The notes under the pieces were generated by a model that worked only from the letters and a program-made list of their open reading frames with translations, was not told where the DNA came from and did no database searches. Source: Symsagittifera roscoffensis (Eukaryota; Xenacoelomorpha; Acoela; Convolutidae). Taken from it: DNA of 64,000 bases. Both the position numbers and the translations under genes were made by a program. Of this stretch, positions 21,161 to 33,888 are shown piece after piece. The stretch spans positions 59,768,872-59,832,871 of the forward strand of contig NC_087068.1 of NCBI RefSeq assembly GCF_963678635.1, read 5' to 3'. Position 1 is the first letter of the stretch, and each line of letters starts with the position of its first letter.

Positions 21161-22274
21161 ATGAGAAAGAACTTTTCAGTGAACATAATCAACACAAGAA
21201 GCGCAAGGGAACCCAAGACGAAAGAAAGCGCTGTGGAAGGACCAACTGTACCTGCTATAGAAATCGATCTTGAGACACCAGATCAGAGTGTTGACGAGGT
21301 GGAAAGGAAAACAACGGAATCAACACCAATGCCGAATGCGGAAGAACAAGAGAAGAAGACGACCGGGAAAAGCAAAAAATTTGGAACAGTTTCTGCAATA
21401 ACAACAGAGGCCAAACAAGACGATGAGCAGATCAAATGTGGGGCAACAACTAACCATGAAAAAACAACTTCTCTTGAGCTGGACGACTTGATGGCAAAGT
21501 TGCACCAAATTGGCAATAAATTGAAGTGGAGCGAAGAGGATCAACAAATGCTAAAAAAGGAAATACGATACAACAAGAACGAGAACCTGGACAATTGCTT
21601 CAACCTGGCAAGGGCGACAGAAGAATAGTTACAGCAGATGTCAGACAAGGTAGAGGCCTCCGACAAAGAGCGAGAGAAACATATCAAAAAAGGCATGCAG
21701 GAAATGAAGCAACGATACGATGGACACAATCAATGGACACAGTCAAGACTGGCATGGAAGCCGAGGTTGGGAATTCAATGGAGATAAAACACGAGAATGC
21801 TTCTGCAGAAGCGATCAACAAAGTGAAGCAAGACTCAGCTACAAAAGAAATTGAGCAACGACTGAGGCAGGAAATAGAAAAGCAGAAGTTGAATGAGTCA
21901 CTCTGCAGAATAATCCCAGCGCAGGAAGCCACAGAGAGTGCAACAAACGGTAAAGATTGCAAAACTCTAAAAATGGTGACGAGAAAACCATTTGGCATAA
22001 CGAAAATTGGAGTAGTAATAATGTCGATAATCCCACTAGTCACGTAGAAACAAGAAACCTGAGTGAACCAAGTGATCAGGCGATAATGCACATCAATGTG
22101 TACGCAAATTACTTGAGTGCAGTAAGCCCGCAAACAACTTCTAGAGCCGTGAGGTCACTTTTAACAAGGGGTAGCAGCAAATCAGTTCGCGTCGACAATA
22201 GGTACACGAAAAGATATAGTCCCAATGAGGTAATGATAAATCTAGATGAAAAAACGTCTACACGAAGACAATGA
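21161..22274 (+). pseudogene. gag: gag of gypsy-type copy 1, lacking capsid and zinc knuckle
   Basis: It encodes the N-terminal VNTRSA-type region, an acidic/Thr-rich segment, a coiled-coil-like region (KLKWSEEDQQMLKKEI), and a C-terminal linker with RNLSEPSD and SRAVRSLLTRGSS. The capsid and CCHC knuckle found in copy 2 units 1 and 2 are absent. The start ATG is lost, a TAG replaces the Trp codon at about 21626, and a frame change falls near 22040. It cannot make particles on its own. Confidence 0.75.
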
Positions 22275-22804
22275 TAACATGTGATGAAGACCTAGCCGGA
22301 CAAATATACGTGGGTAGAGAAGAACTAAAAGTGAGATCGATTGGACACTGTGCCATGTTAGAAGAAGATGCGATGCTTTTCGGGACGGAAGCGGACGTAT
22401 ATGGGCACGTACTTGACATAAGTGGAAACAAGGTTCAACTGCGTGGGTTATTGGACACTGGAGCGGTCTTGAGCGTCATACCAATCGAAACATGGAACAG
22501 GATGGGCTTCGACAAAGACGACTTGGTAGACTCGAGAATACGGCTGTTGGCAGCAAATAAAGGGGCACTGCGGGTACTAGGCAGAACACCAATAATAGCC
22601 TTAAACTTGGGGGAAACCAATTTGTGGATGAGCTTCCTCATGGTGGAGAATCTAGATGAGTCTGACCAATTCTTTTTAGGCAGAGACTTCATCAGGACTT
22701 TCGATGTATCAATTGACCTAAACAATGCGATGTTCAGGATTCGGAAACCGGAAAGGAAGTACGTAATTAAACCGCTAAATTTGATAATGGCGAATGAGAA
22801 TTAA
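22271..22804 (+). CDS. pro: Retropepsin-type aspartic protease, gypsy-type copy 1
   Basis: 177 open codons. GLLDTGAVLSVIP holds the catalytic DTG, and FFLGRDFIRTF is the conserved ILGRD-like region after the flap. Upstream is a short region with YVGREELKVRSIGH. It would act as a homodimer that cuts the Gag-Pol polyprotein. The frame is intact, but its surroundings are not, so it is part of a dead element. Nearly identical to 33355-33888. Confidence 0.8.
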   Translation: MITCDEDLAGQIYVGREELKVRSIGHCAMLEEDAMLFGTEADVYGHVLDISGNKVQLRGLLDTGAVLSVIPIETWNRMGFDKDDLVDSRIRLLAANKGALRVLGRTPIIALNLGETNLWMSFLMVENLDESDQFFLGRDFIRTFDVSIDLNNAMFRIRKPERKYVIKPLNLIMANEN

Positions 22805-24840
22805 GCAAATGTGTTCTTGAGTAGGAGGGTAAGGCTGAAAGCAAAGGAAGCGGCAATAGTAAGCCTGCGGATGAAAAATTATAATGAACTAAGTGACAAC
22901 AATAAACAAGTATGCATTGTCCCAAATCCAAACAGTCAAAGTGCTGCTATTTCAGGAAGATCCTTCTCGATAGCAAAGAGTGGCCTCTGCGTCATGTATT
23001 GTTGAATACTCTTGATATACCTATCACAATCTAGAGGGGAAGGAAATTGGCATGCGCTCTTCCTGTGAAAACTCGATATGAAATGACTGAAAATGTGAAA
23101 GAAAATGATGTTCTTGATTGCCCAAATCATAGGGATAAGATTTGTATCTGGAGAAGATTGAAGAAAATAAAACATTCGTCAGGTCGTGTGAAATCGCATA
23201 AGTCAGAGACAGACGATGGACTTTCGAGCAATTCGAATTTTCCTGAAAGACCAACACTAGAGGAATTAGAATCGGATAAACCGGTTTTACCAGAGATAGA
23301 GCAATAGAGGGGTAAGGTGACGGACGAACAGCTTGAAGCCATCAAGGACGTACTAGATCGAAAAGAGGACGTTTTTTCGAAACATAGGGCAGACATTGGA
23401 TGTTGTAACTTTTCTGAGCATGAAATAGAGCTTGAGGAGTAGGCGGTACCACATAGGGAGGGGGCGAGGCGTATGACCCCTAACAAATCAGATGCATGTA
23501 GAAAAGAAATAGAAACCCTAGTAGAGTATGATATGATAGAACCATCCAAATCACCGTGGGCGAGTGGAGTAGCGATGGCTAAGAAGAAAGGTGATTGATT
23601 GATCAGAGCCTCTCGAAATTAGGGGATGCAAAGTTTTTTACAAATCTTGATTTAGGATCGGCTTTTTGGCAGGTCTAACTGAGGAAGCAGGACACGGACA
23701 AAACAGGGTTTGCTTGCGAGCTGGAGCTGTTTCAATAGAAAAGGATGCCCTTTGGCCTTTGCAATGCCACGGCTACGTTTCAACGATTGATGGCACACGC
23801 ATTGACAAGTGTAACGAAGAAATATGGCAACCTGGTGATGAGCTACGTGGATGACGTGGTTATAGAGACACCCACTTTAGAAGACCAAATCGAGCGACTA
23901 GATGAGGATGTTCGTTTGCATGAAAAGAGCAGGACTAAAATGCAAGCCATCGAAGTGCGAGACACTCAAGGACTCAATTAAATACCTGATGAGGATGGTG
24001 GATAAACTTGGCATCAGACCAGACCCAGACGCAGTAGAAGCGGCGCTAAATTGGAAATCGCCGAAAACGGAGCATCAACTGATGACCTTCTTTCAGAACA
24101 AAGTGTACCCGATGCAACAACTCATGAGGCACAAAGGCAAGAAATTCATGTGGAACAGCGCAGCGGAAGAGTCATTCCAGAGGATAAAGAAGGAGTTGTG
24201 TGAAGCACCTGTGCTGGGTATGCCAACGGAAAAAGGGATGTACGTGCTGGATATGAATGCGTCGGTGGTAGCGATCTCGGGCATACTCCATCAAGAGCAG
24301 GAATGGAACGGGAAGACAGTCTTGAGACCGATAGCATACTGGAGCAAAGTTTTGAGGTATACAGAAATGAAGTACGGCGCACCCAAGGCAGAAATGTTTG
24401 CGGTTGTCACCTTTGTAGAGAAATACAGGACGTACCTAGTTAGCGATCCATTCAAGTTACGGGTCGACAATAGAGCACTCAGCTGGTTGAAAACGTACTC
24501 AATGGATCAGAGCTACATTGTGAGATGAATAGTTTGCTTGGATGGCTACATTATGATCATTGAACACAGAACAAGGGACAAACATCAAAATGCCGATAGC
24601 TTGAGTAAGAAGACGGAATTATACGAAAGACAGGAACAAAGGTAGGCGTACAAGCCAGAAATCAAAGATGGTTTCTCTTTTATGGACAAAGAAACGTACG
24701 ACAGCCTTCCACTCACGAGGTGGCCCGACAAGTCAGCTAAACCAATAGAGGATCAGCCCGAATTGCCAGACGAATGTCCTGAGAGAGCAATCTTGAAGAA
24801 AAAAAAAGGGATGCCAATGGAAGTAATGCTCAAGTAAAAA
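22805..24840 (+). pseudogene. pol: Reverse transcriptase and RNase H, gypsy-type copy 1
   Basis: In order: VPNPNSQSAAI, SKHRADIGCCNF, VPHREGARRM, SPWASGVAMAKKKGD, a deletion of about 80 bases at 23595 relative to copy 2, DLGSAFWQV followed by TAA, PFGLCNATATFQRLM, and SYVDDVV (catalytic box). The RNase H start is VLDMNASVVAISGIL. The FLGxxxYYRxFI-type connector between RT and RNase H is missing, as in copy 2. There are several stops and frame changes. Confidence 0.8.
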
Positions 24841-25155
24841 ATAGTGAGGGAAACATTAAGGCAAAAGTCTACGATCTCAATCAATTAGAGGCGGGAAGTG
24901 CGAAGATAGGTGAGGACTTGAGGGGACTTTTTGAGAATCTAGCAGACGATAAACCCGTTGTCCGGAACAATGGTAAAGTCGAACCAGAAGTCTCAAGTTG
25001 AGAAGTCAGAAGTCACAAGTCTCAAATGAGACAGTTACAAGATCTTGAGCCAGTTCTACAAGGAGAGAAAAGATTTACTCTATTACACAGCTGATGGTGT
25101 GGTAGCCTGTAGAAGAAAAGGTTAGTAGAAGATATTACACAAGCATAACCTCATC
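24841..25155 (+). other. Remnant of RNase H to integrase linker, copy 1
   Basis: A shortened version of 36000-36960. A large deletion near 24990-25050 is filled by short AAGTCTCAAGT-like repeats. What remains reads QFYK and TADGVVACRRK in pieces. Confidence 0.6.
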
Positions 25156-26003
25156 ATGCTACCACAGTTGTACCAGACGGAAGTGTTCTTCAGATCGCAC
25201 GACCAAATGGGACATCAGGGGATAGACAAGGTGCAACAAAGAATACTCCACAGGTTTGATTGCCCAGGGTTAAGAAAGGCTTGCGATCTCTGTGTGTTTA
25301 AAGATCCAAGAAAGATGAAGTTCCCACTCAACTCTGTAGAGAGCTCGGAGTTTAACGAAGTCGTGCAGATAGACCATCAGAAGGCCTGCATGACAGACTT
25401 GGGATCTAATCAAATACTGGTCATATTAGACCACTCCACGAAGTTGGCAAAAGCTGTGCCATGTCAAACGGCCTCAGCGGAAGAGACTTGTGACCATTTG
25501 ATATCACGATATGGTTGTCCGATGACATTCCAGTCGGACAACGGGAAAGCCTTCGTTGGGACCTAACAAAATAGTTGATTAGGAGATCGCACATTGCTCA
25601 CTCAACTAATTACCACCCTCAGACTAACGGACTAGTTGAGAGACCAAACAGAATGCTGGTGAACATGCTCAGGGTGTATTGCTCGAGATACATGACACAC
25701 TGGGATAGATATCTGCCGCAAGTGGTAGGGGCGTATAACAGCACGCAACACTCGACAACAGGAATCAGCCCCTTCATGATGTTGACAGGCACGGAAAGAG
25801 CCATGCCCCTAACATTGTTTTACCCAGAATACGAAGGGAAAATGACGTCGCCTCGAGCTTATGTGAAAGAAGCGGTAAAGAGACAACAGGAACTAAACGA
25901 GCTCTGCAGGAGGAACACGGCGCAAGCACAAATGAGACAGCGGAAGAAATACGATGAGAAGATACTTCAAACAAAACCGTATGCAATGGGCCAATACGTC
26001 TGA
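25156..26003 (+). pseudogene. int: Integrase, gypsy-type copy 1
   Basis: The zinc-binding N-terminus is partly kept (FRSHDQMGHQGIDKVQQR), but the C-x2-C part is deleted. The catalytic core has VVQIDH (first Asp), FQSDNGKAFVG (second Asp), a TAA at 25563, then NYHPQTNGLVERPN (Glu). The C-terminus stops at GQYV, where family members normally continue into the GPY/F-type domain. The LTR-like block starts two bases after the stop. Confidence 0.8.
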
Positions 26004-26004
26004 G

Positions 26005-27060
26005 TGTTATTTTTTCCAATAAGACCGACCGTTTCGATCAAATCAGCAACTTTATACAGGTGCCCGAGTGTGGGGGGTTGTTAAGGGTTTTCAGATAGCT
26101 TGCAAGTTCAGCGAACCATTAGGAGACTTGACTGGAACAGGTGACCAGCCAAGTGGGAAAGTGGTTCTCAGGAAGCGGACCCGAGAAGTGCTGGAGACGC
26201 CAAGGAGACATCCAGCATGGACAAAAACAAACAGAGAAGGGCACACAGGGGTGTTCTGTTTGGTCAATCGACGGACCACTGGGATACTTGACTGGAAGAG
26301 GTGACCAGCCAAGTGGGAAAGTGGTGCCGGAGAAAGGTGCTGGTAACGCCAATGATACAACCAGCACCGAATGAGAACAAACAGAAAAGGGCACGCAGGG
26401 TTGTTCTGTTTGGTCAATCGTGTATCGATAAAATCCACATTACTTTATAGGAAATAAGTATAAAATTGGATAAGCGGATACCCACTGTTTTGAGGATACG
26501 TTTTTACTTGAACAGAGCATGGAAACAAGTTCTACGGGTTTCTCTGAACAGGTTTAGCACCCATCGCGCTTAAGCTAATTTTCGGTTTAAAAGGGGGGTT
26601 TAATAGGGGGGCTGGTTAAGTTAGAGGTTAGCGGTTGCAAATTGTAAGAAGGGGGCACATAATATAGTAACTATACAATCGATATCGTCGATTTAGTTAC
26701 ATTAGTAGAACCAGAAACTGGAAAGATTCATCTCTAGACCCAGAACAAGAAATGCAACACGAGGATATCCAAATTTAAGATCCAAATAAGGTAGGTAGCC
26801 TGGTCGGATCGGGTGAGGGGATCGGAAATAGACAGTTTTTGAAACCCGAATGGAGAATACCCCATAAGATCGTTAGTAGGGGTGAGTTAAACGCGTGACA
26901 ATCAGGTAACAGACCTACTTTTTTTACGAAAGGACGACATTGGTCACCTATCAATTTTAGGTGCGTTCATCTTTCTGTTTTTTATCATTTTTCTCACTTA
27001 AATTTCTACGTTTTTGGAACTAATTTTATCGGTTTTTGACAAATAGGTGATCACAAGACA
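26005..27060 (+). repeat. LTR-like block, copy B
   Basis: Starts TGTTATTTTTTCC and ends ACAAGACA. Enhancer-like duplicate segments start near 26126 and 26284, and TATAAAA is at 26459-26465. It separates the two internal regions. No polypurine tract precedes it; the preceding bases are integrase codons. Confidence 0.75.
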
Positions 27061-28516
27061 CTTGCTAACAAGTCGTGTTTCGACTGGCATCAGAATAATA
27101 GAGGGAGGTAATTACACGGGGGCTAATAGGAAAAACTTTTGGTCAGTAAGATTGGGTTTTGGGGAAATTTTAACCTTATAGCTCAAGTGATGGTACCGGG
27201 GATAGTGATCTAAGTTTCCCAACACCGAAGAAGAAGAGATCCGACTGTCCCAACACTGGAACAAAGAGGTCTTGGGACAGTGCGAAGTGTCCCATCGCTT
27301 GAGTGGGAGGTCTTGGGACAGTGCGAAGTGTCGCAACACTAGAACAAAAGGTCCTGGGACAGTGCGAAGTGTCCCAACGCTTGAGTGGGAGGTCTTGGGA
27401 CAGTGCGAAGTGTCCCAACATTTGAGTGAGAGGTCTTGGGACAGTACGAAGTGTCCCAACACTAGGTCTTGGGAGAGTGCGAAGTGTCGCAACACTAGAA
27501 CGAAAGAACCTGGCACAGTACGAAGTGTCCCATTACTTGGACAAAGGGTCTTGGGACAGTGCGAAGTGTCCAACACTTAAATGGGAGGTCTTGGGACAGT
27601 GCAAAGCGTCCCAAAACTTGAGTGAGAGGTCTTGGGACATTGCGAAGTGTCCCAACACTAGGTCTTGGGACAGTGTGAAGTGTCCCAACACTAGGAAGAA
27701 AGGCCCTGAGACAGTGCGAAGTGTCCCAACGCTTGAGTGGGAGGTCTTGGGACAGTGCGAAGTGTCCCAACACTTGAGTGTGAGGTATTGGGACAGTACG
27801 AAGTGTCCCAACACTTGAGTGTGAGGTATTGGGACAGTACGAAGTGCCCCAAAAATAGGTCTTGGGACAGTGTGAAGTGTACCAAAACTATGACGAAAGG
27901 TCCTGAGACAGTACGAAGTGTCCCAACACTTGGACTAAGGGGTCTTGGGACAGTGCGAAGTGTCTCAGCACTTGAGTGAGAAGTCTTGGGACAGTGCGAA
28001 GTGTACCAAAACTAAGACGAAAGGTCCTGGGACAGTACGAAGTGTTCCAACACTTGGACGAAGGGGTCTTGGGACTGTGCGAAGTGTCCCAGCACTTGAG
28101 TGAGAGGTCTTGGGACAGTACGAAGTGTCCCAACACTAGAACAAAGAGGTCTTGGGACAGTGCAGGGTGTATCAACACTTGAGCATAGTGTCCTAGGAGA
28201 CATAGAAGACGTTCTGGGATAGTGTAAAGAGTCTCAACACTTGAGTAAAAGCACCAGGAACCAGTCAGAACGATCAAAAAGCAATCAAAAGTCCACACTA
28301 TTAAGATTACGACATCGAATGATTTTTCTTAAGAGAATTAGGAATACATTTTTAGATTTTTTAAAAAATTTTAGAATCGAAATAAAAATCAGGAGGCGAA
28401 GTAGGGTACCAATAGCAGATAAAAGAGTTCAAGAATCAAAGAAAACTCATAACTCGTCGCGACTGAAAGCAACACTATCAGGTCCGAAAGTAAGGAGAAA
28501 GAACTTTTCAGTGAAC
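27061..28516 (+). other. Gypsy-type element copy 2, leader
   Basis: Same organisation as the copy 1 leader. A candidate primer-binding site TGGCATCAGAATAA lies at 27085. The hairpin array spans 27255-28235. The gag ATG is at 28517. Confidence 0.6.
27255..28235 (+). repeat. Tandem hairpin repeats, array 2
   Basis: Longer sister of array 1, with more than 25 units built on the same TTGGGACA / TGTCCCAA arms and loops such as GTGCGAAG. Unit order differs in places from array 1, so units have been gained or lost since duplication. Confidence 0.85.
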
Positions 28517-30384
28517 ATGGTCAACACAAGAAGCGCAAAGGAACACAAGACGAAAGAAAGCGCTGTGGAAGGACCAACTGTACCTGCTATAGAAATCGAT
28601 CTTGAGACACCATATCAGAGTTTTGACGAGGTGGAAAGGAAAACAACGGAATCAACACCAATGCCGAATGCGGAAGAACAAGAGAAGAAGACGATAGAGT
28701 TTTCACAAATTGATACTGCAGAGGACACAACAAGCAACACGCCGGAAACGATAAAAAGATGACTTTCAATCAAAAGGAACGTCGTTCACAGAGAGGATTG
28801 CAGCGATGGTCGGAATGAAACCAAGAGAGAAAGAGGAGAGGGTACCAACGACCGAGAAAAACAAAACGTTTGGAACAGTTTCTGCAATAACAACAGAGGC
28901 CAAACAAGACGATGAGCATATCAAATGTGGGGCAACAACTAACCATGAAAAAACAACTTCCCTTGAGCTGGGCGACTTGATGGCAAAGCTGCAGCAAGTC
29001 GGCAATAAATTGAAGTGGAGCGAAGAGGATTAACAAATGCTAAAAAAGGAAATACGATACAACAAGAACGAGAACCTGGACAATTGCTTCAACCTGGCAA
29101 GGGCGACAGAAGAATAGTTACAGCAGATGTCAGACAAGGTAGAGGCGCTCGACAAAGAGCGAGATAAACATATCATAAAGGACATGCATGAAATGAAGCA
29201 ACGGTAGGACACTGTGAACGAGAAGTTTTGGAATATAGAGACGAGAATGGACACAATGAGCAGAGACCGAGCCGAAAGTTCTTGTGCCATACAGTCCAAA
29301 CTGGATGCTCTCTTGAGAAACTCTACGGTGCAAGATAAGCTTTTAGCAGATTGACCGCAAGACATCAGAGATGACTTCATAGAACCTCAACGGAATAAAC
29401 GGGAGTCTACACCGTTACCGCGGATTGCAACGAGCACAGGGGCAAGGGGGTCCAAGGCCATCATGACGGGTGGAACCTCAAACACTACGATTGCACCAGA
29501 GGACTCAAGTACGAACACTAATGTAGCACTTGACGCCATGACATGGGCAAGCACCTGGGAGATGATGAACAGGACACTGGAAGCGTTCACGACAAGGAAC
29601 ACTGACTCGAGTGAAAGAGGAAGTGGTAAATCCAGGACGACCTTCAAGAAACCCAAAGAGTTCAAAGACGACTCTTATGGCTGCATTGACACATGGGTGG
29701 AAGTCATGAGACAACACTTACAACAGGACAAAGGAATTGAATGACGAAAGGCAGGCCGGCACAGCAATACTGAGCAATCTAGAAGGCACAGCGTTGAAAT
29801 GCGTAGTGGCGAAAAAGGAAGAGGAACGTGATACGGCAGACAAGATCTTCGAACAAAATACTGTTGAATCGATTCGGATCAAAGATGAATACCCACCAAG
29901 CTATAATAAGATTTGAAAAAACAGGACTGAGGGACGACGAGTCAATCGATCGGTTCCTGGATTATCTTGAGAGCCTGAGAAGAAGGAGTTATCCGGAAGA
30001 ATCGACAAACAGAAGAAATTTCAGCATCGTCTAGAAGTCTATCGACGGAGTAAAAAGTGACGACTTGAGAACAATGTTGGCAACGTATTACACACTTTCA
30101 AAAGATAATGCACCGACCCCGGAAGAGATGAGACAAAAATCTAGGAAGTACATGTTGATGAAACCAAAGAATAAATCGTACTCAGAAGGCAGGATTATGC
30201 AAGGGGGAAGCCAACAACAAAGGTCGTCATAGTACAAGCCGAGAGAAGATATGTATAAACGTAGGTCATGCGCAAATTGCGGATCAGCAGATCATCACAT
30301 AGCGGATTGCACGACATACAAACAAGGCATGAAAAGTCTGGGATACGCCCCGGATGAAGAGGACATGAGCCAGACGGAGGATGG
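28517..30384 (+). pseudogene. gag: gag unit 1 of gypsy-type copy 2, with capsid and zinc knuckle
   Basis: Starts MVNTRSAKEHK at 28517. An acidic Thr-rich N-terminus and the coiled coil are followed by a capsid-like region (FKKPKEFKD, YGCIDTWVEVMRQHL, then RFGSKMNTHQAIIRFEK) and a CCHC knuckle near 30268 (C-x2-C-x4-H-x4-C in SCANCGSADHHIADC). An extra A near 28755 and several stops break the frame. Capsid and nucleocapsid would form the particle and bind RNA. Confidence 0.8.
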
Positions 30385-32173
30385 TACCTGCTATAGAAAT
30401 CGATCTTGAGACACCAGATCAGAGAGTTTACGAGGTGGAAAGGGAAGCAACGGAATCAACACCAATGCCGAATGCGGAAGAACAAGAGAAGAAGACGATA
30501 GAGTTTTCACGAATTGATACTGCAGAGGACACAACAAGCAACACGCCGGAAACGATAAAAAGATGATTTTCAATCAAAAGGAACGTCGTTCACAGAGAGG
30601 ATTGCAGCGATGGTCGGAATGAAACCAAGAGAGAAAGAGGAGAGGGTACCAACGACCGAGAAAAGCAAAACGTTTGGAACAGTTTCTGCAATAACAACAG
30701 AGGCCAAACAAGACGATGAGCATATCAAATGTGGGGCAAAAACTAACCACGAAAAAACAACTTCCCTTGAGCTGGGCGACTTGATGGCAAAGCTGCAGCA
30801 AGTCGGCAATAAATTGAAGTGGAGCGAAGAGGATCAACAAATGCTAAAAAAGGAAATACGATACAACAAGAACGAGAACCTGGACAATTGCTTCAACCTG
30901 GCAAGGGCGACAGAAGAATAGTTACAGCAGATGTCAGACAAGGTAGAGGCCCTCGACAAAGAGCGATATAAACTTATCATAAAGGACATGCAGGAAATGA
31001 AGCAACGGTAGGACACTGTGAACGAGAACTTTTGGAATATAGAGACGAGAATGGACACAATGAGCAGAGACCGAGCCGAAAGTTCTTGTGCCATACAGTC
31101 CAAACTGGATGCTCTCTTGAGAAACTCTACGGCGCAAGATAAGCTTTTAGCAGATTGACCGCAAGACATCAGAGATCAACGGAATAAACGGGAGTCTACA
31201 CCGTTACCGCGGATTGCAACGAGCACAGGGGCAAGGGGGTCCAAGGCCATCATGACGGGTGGAACCTCAAACACTACGATTGCACCAGAGGACTCAAGTA
31301 CGAACACTAATGTAGCACTTGACGCCATGACATGGGCAAGCACCTGGGAGATGATGAACAGGACACTGGAAGCGTTCACGACAAGGAACACTGACTCGAG
31401 TGAAAGAGGAAGTGGTAAATCCAGGACGACCTTCAAGAAACCCAAAGAGTTCAAAGACGACTCTTATGGCTGCATTGACACATGGGTGGAAGTCATGAGA
31501 CAACACTTACAACAGGACAAAGGAATTGAATGACGAAAGGCAGGCCGGCACAGCAATACTGAGCAATCTAGAAGGCACAGCGTTGAAATGCGTAGTGGCG
31601 AAAAAGGAAGAGGAACGTGATACGGCAGACAAGATCTTCGAACAAAATACTGTTGAATCGATTCGGATCAAAGATGAATACCCACCAAGCTATAATAAGA
31701 TTTGAAAAAACAGGACTGAGGGACGACGAGTCAATCGATCGGTTCCTGGATTATCTTGAGAGCCTGAGAAGAAGGAGTTATCCGGAAGAATCGACAAACA
31801 GAAGAAATTTCAGCATCGTCTAGAAGTCTATCGACGGAGTAAAAAGTGACGACTTGAGAACAATGTTGGCAACGTATTACACACTTTCAAAAGATAATGC
31901 ACCGACCCCGGAAGAGATGAGACAAAAATCTAGGAAGTACATGTTGATGAAACCAAAGAATAAATCGTACTCAGAAGGCAGGATTATGCAAGGGGGAAGC
32001 CAACAACAAAGGTCGTCATAGTACAAGCCGAGAGAATATATGTATAAACGTAGTTCATGCGCAAATTGCGGATCAGCAGATCATCACATAGCGGATTGCA
32101 CGACATACAAACAAGGCATGAAAAGTCTGGGATACGCCCCGGATGAAGAGGACATGAGCCAGACGGAGGATGG
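30385..32173 (+). pseudogene. gag: gag unit 2, tandem duplicate
   Basis: Near-identical repeat of 28581-30384, shorter by 15 bases near 31171, where GACTTCATAGAACCT is missing. It shares the same internal stops and the CCHC knuckle near 32057. The join runs from the end of the knuckle region straight back to the gag N-terminal segment. Confidence 0.85.
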
Positions 32174-33358
32174 TACCTGCTATAGAAATCGATCTTGAGA
32201 CACCAGATCAGTGCGTTTACGAGGTGGAAAGGAAAACAACGGAATCAACACCAATGCCGAATGCGGAAGAACAAGAGAAGAAGACGATAGAGTTTTCACA
32301 AATTGATACTGCAGAGGACCCAACAAGCAACACGCCGGAAACGATAAAAGATGATTTTCAAACAAAAGGAACGTCGTTCACAGAGAGGATTGCAGCGATG
32401 GTCGGAATGAAACCAAGAGAGAAAGAAGAGAGGGTACCAACGACCGAGAAAAGCAAAACGTTTGGAACAGTTTCTGCAATAACAACAGAGGCCAAACAAG
32501 ACGATGAGCAGATCAATTGTGGGGCAACAACTAACCATGAAAAAACAACTTCTCTTGAGCTGGGCGACTTGATTGCAAAGTTGCAGCAAATCGGCAAAAA
32601 ATTGAAGTGGAGCGAAGAGGATCAACAAATGCTAAAAAAGGAAATACGATACAACAAGAACGAGAATTTGGACAATTGCTTCAACCTGGCAAGGGCGACA
32701 GAAGAATGGTTACAGCAGATGTCAGACAAGGTAGAGGCCTCCGACAAAGAGCGAGAGCAACATATCAAAAAGGGCATGCAGGAAGTGAAGCAACGATACG
32801 ATGGACACAACCAATGGAAACAATCAAGACTGGCATGGAAGCCGAGGTTGGGATTTCACTGGAGATAAACTACGAGTATGCTGCTGCAGAAGCGATCAAC
32901 AAAGTGAAGCAAGACTAGCTACAAAAGAAATCGAGCAACGACTGAGGCAGGAAATAGAAAAGCAGAAGTTGAATGAGTCACTCTGCAGAACAATCCCAGC
33001 GCCGGAAGCCACAGAGAGTGCAACAAACGGTAAAGATTGCAAAACTCTAAAAATGGTGACGGGAAAACCATTTGGCATAACGAAAATTGGAGTAAGAATG
33101 ATGTCGATAATCCCAGTGGGCGATCACGAAGTAACAAGAAACCTGAGTGAACCAAGCGATCAGACGATAATGCACATCAATGTGTACGCAAATTACTTGA
33201 GTGCAGTAAGCCCGCAAGCACTTTCTAGAGCCGTGAGGGCACTTTTAACAAGGGGTAGCAGCAAATCAGTTCGCGTCGACAATAGGTACACGGAAGGATA
33301 TAGTCCATATGAGGTAATGATAAATCTAGATGGAAAAACATCTACACGAAGACAATGA
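32174..33358 (+). pseudogene. gag: gag unit 3, capsid-less, adjoining protease
   Basis: This unit starts at the same point as units 1 and 2 but jumps from the coiled coil (MQEVKQRYDGHNQ) to the C-terminal linker (ATKEIEQRLRQEI ... RNLSEPSDQ), with no capsid or knuckle. This is the same form as copy 1. Its first frame is open for 232 codons and the linker for 185 codons, with a frame change near 32865. Confidence 0.8.
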
Positions 33359-33888
33359 TATCATGTGATGAAGACCTAGCCGGACAAATATACGTGGGTA
33401 GAGAAGAACTAAAAGTGAGATCGATTGGACACTGTGCCATGTTAGAAGAAGATGCGATGCTTTTCGGGACGGAAGCGGACGTATCTGGGCACGTACCTGA
33501 CATAAGTGGAAACAAGGTTCAACTGCGTGGGTTATTGGACACTGGAGCGGTCTTGAGCGTCATACCAATCGAAACATGGAACAGGATGGGCTTCGACAAA
33601 GACGACTTGAGAGACTCGAGAATACGGCTGTCGGCAGCAAACAAAGGGGCACTGCGGGTACTAGGTAGAACACCAATAATAGCCTTAAACTTGGGGGAAA
33701 CCAATTTGTGGATGAGCTTCCTCATGGTGGAGAATCTAGATGAGTCTGACCAATTCTTTTTAGGCAGAGACTTCATCAGGACTTTCGATGTATCAATTGA
33801 CCTAAACAATGCGATGTTCAGGATTCGGAAACCGGAAAGGAAGTACGTAATTAAACCGCTAAATTTGATAATGGCGAATGAGAATTAA
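33355..33888 (+). CDS. pro: Retropepsin-type aspartic protease, gypsy-type copy 2
   Basis: 177 codons, almost the same as 22271-22804. The catalytic DTG lies in GLLDTGAVLSVIP and FFLGRDFI follows. Upstream gag linker overlaps its start by four bases in another frame. Confidence 0.8.
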   Translation: MISCDEDLAGQIYVGREELKVRSIGHCAMLEEDAMLFGTEADVSGHVPDISGNKVQLRGLLDTGAVLSVIPIETWNRMGFDKDDLRDSRIRLSAANKGALRVLGRTPIIALNLGETNLWMSFLMVENLDESDQFFLGRDFIRTFDVSIDLNNAMFRIRKPERKYVIKPLNLIMANEN

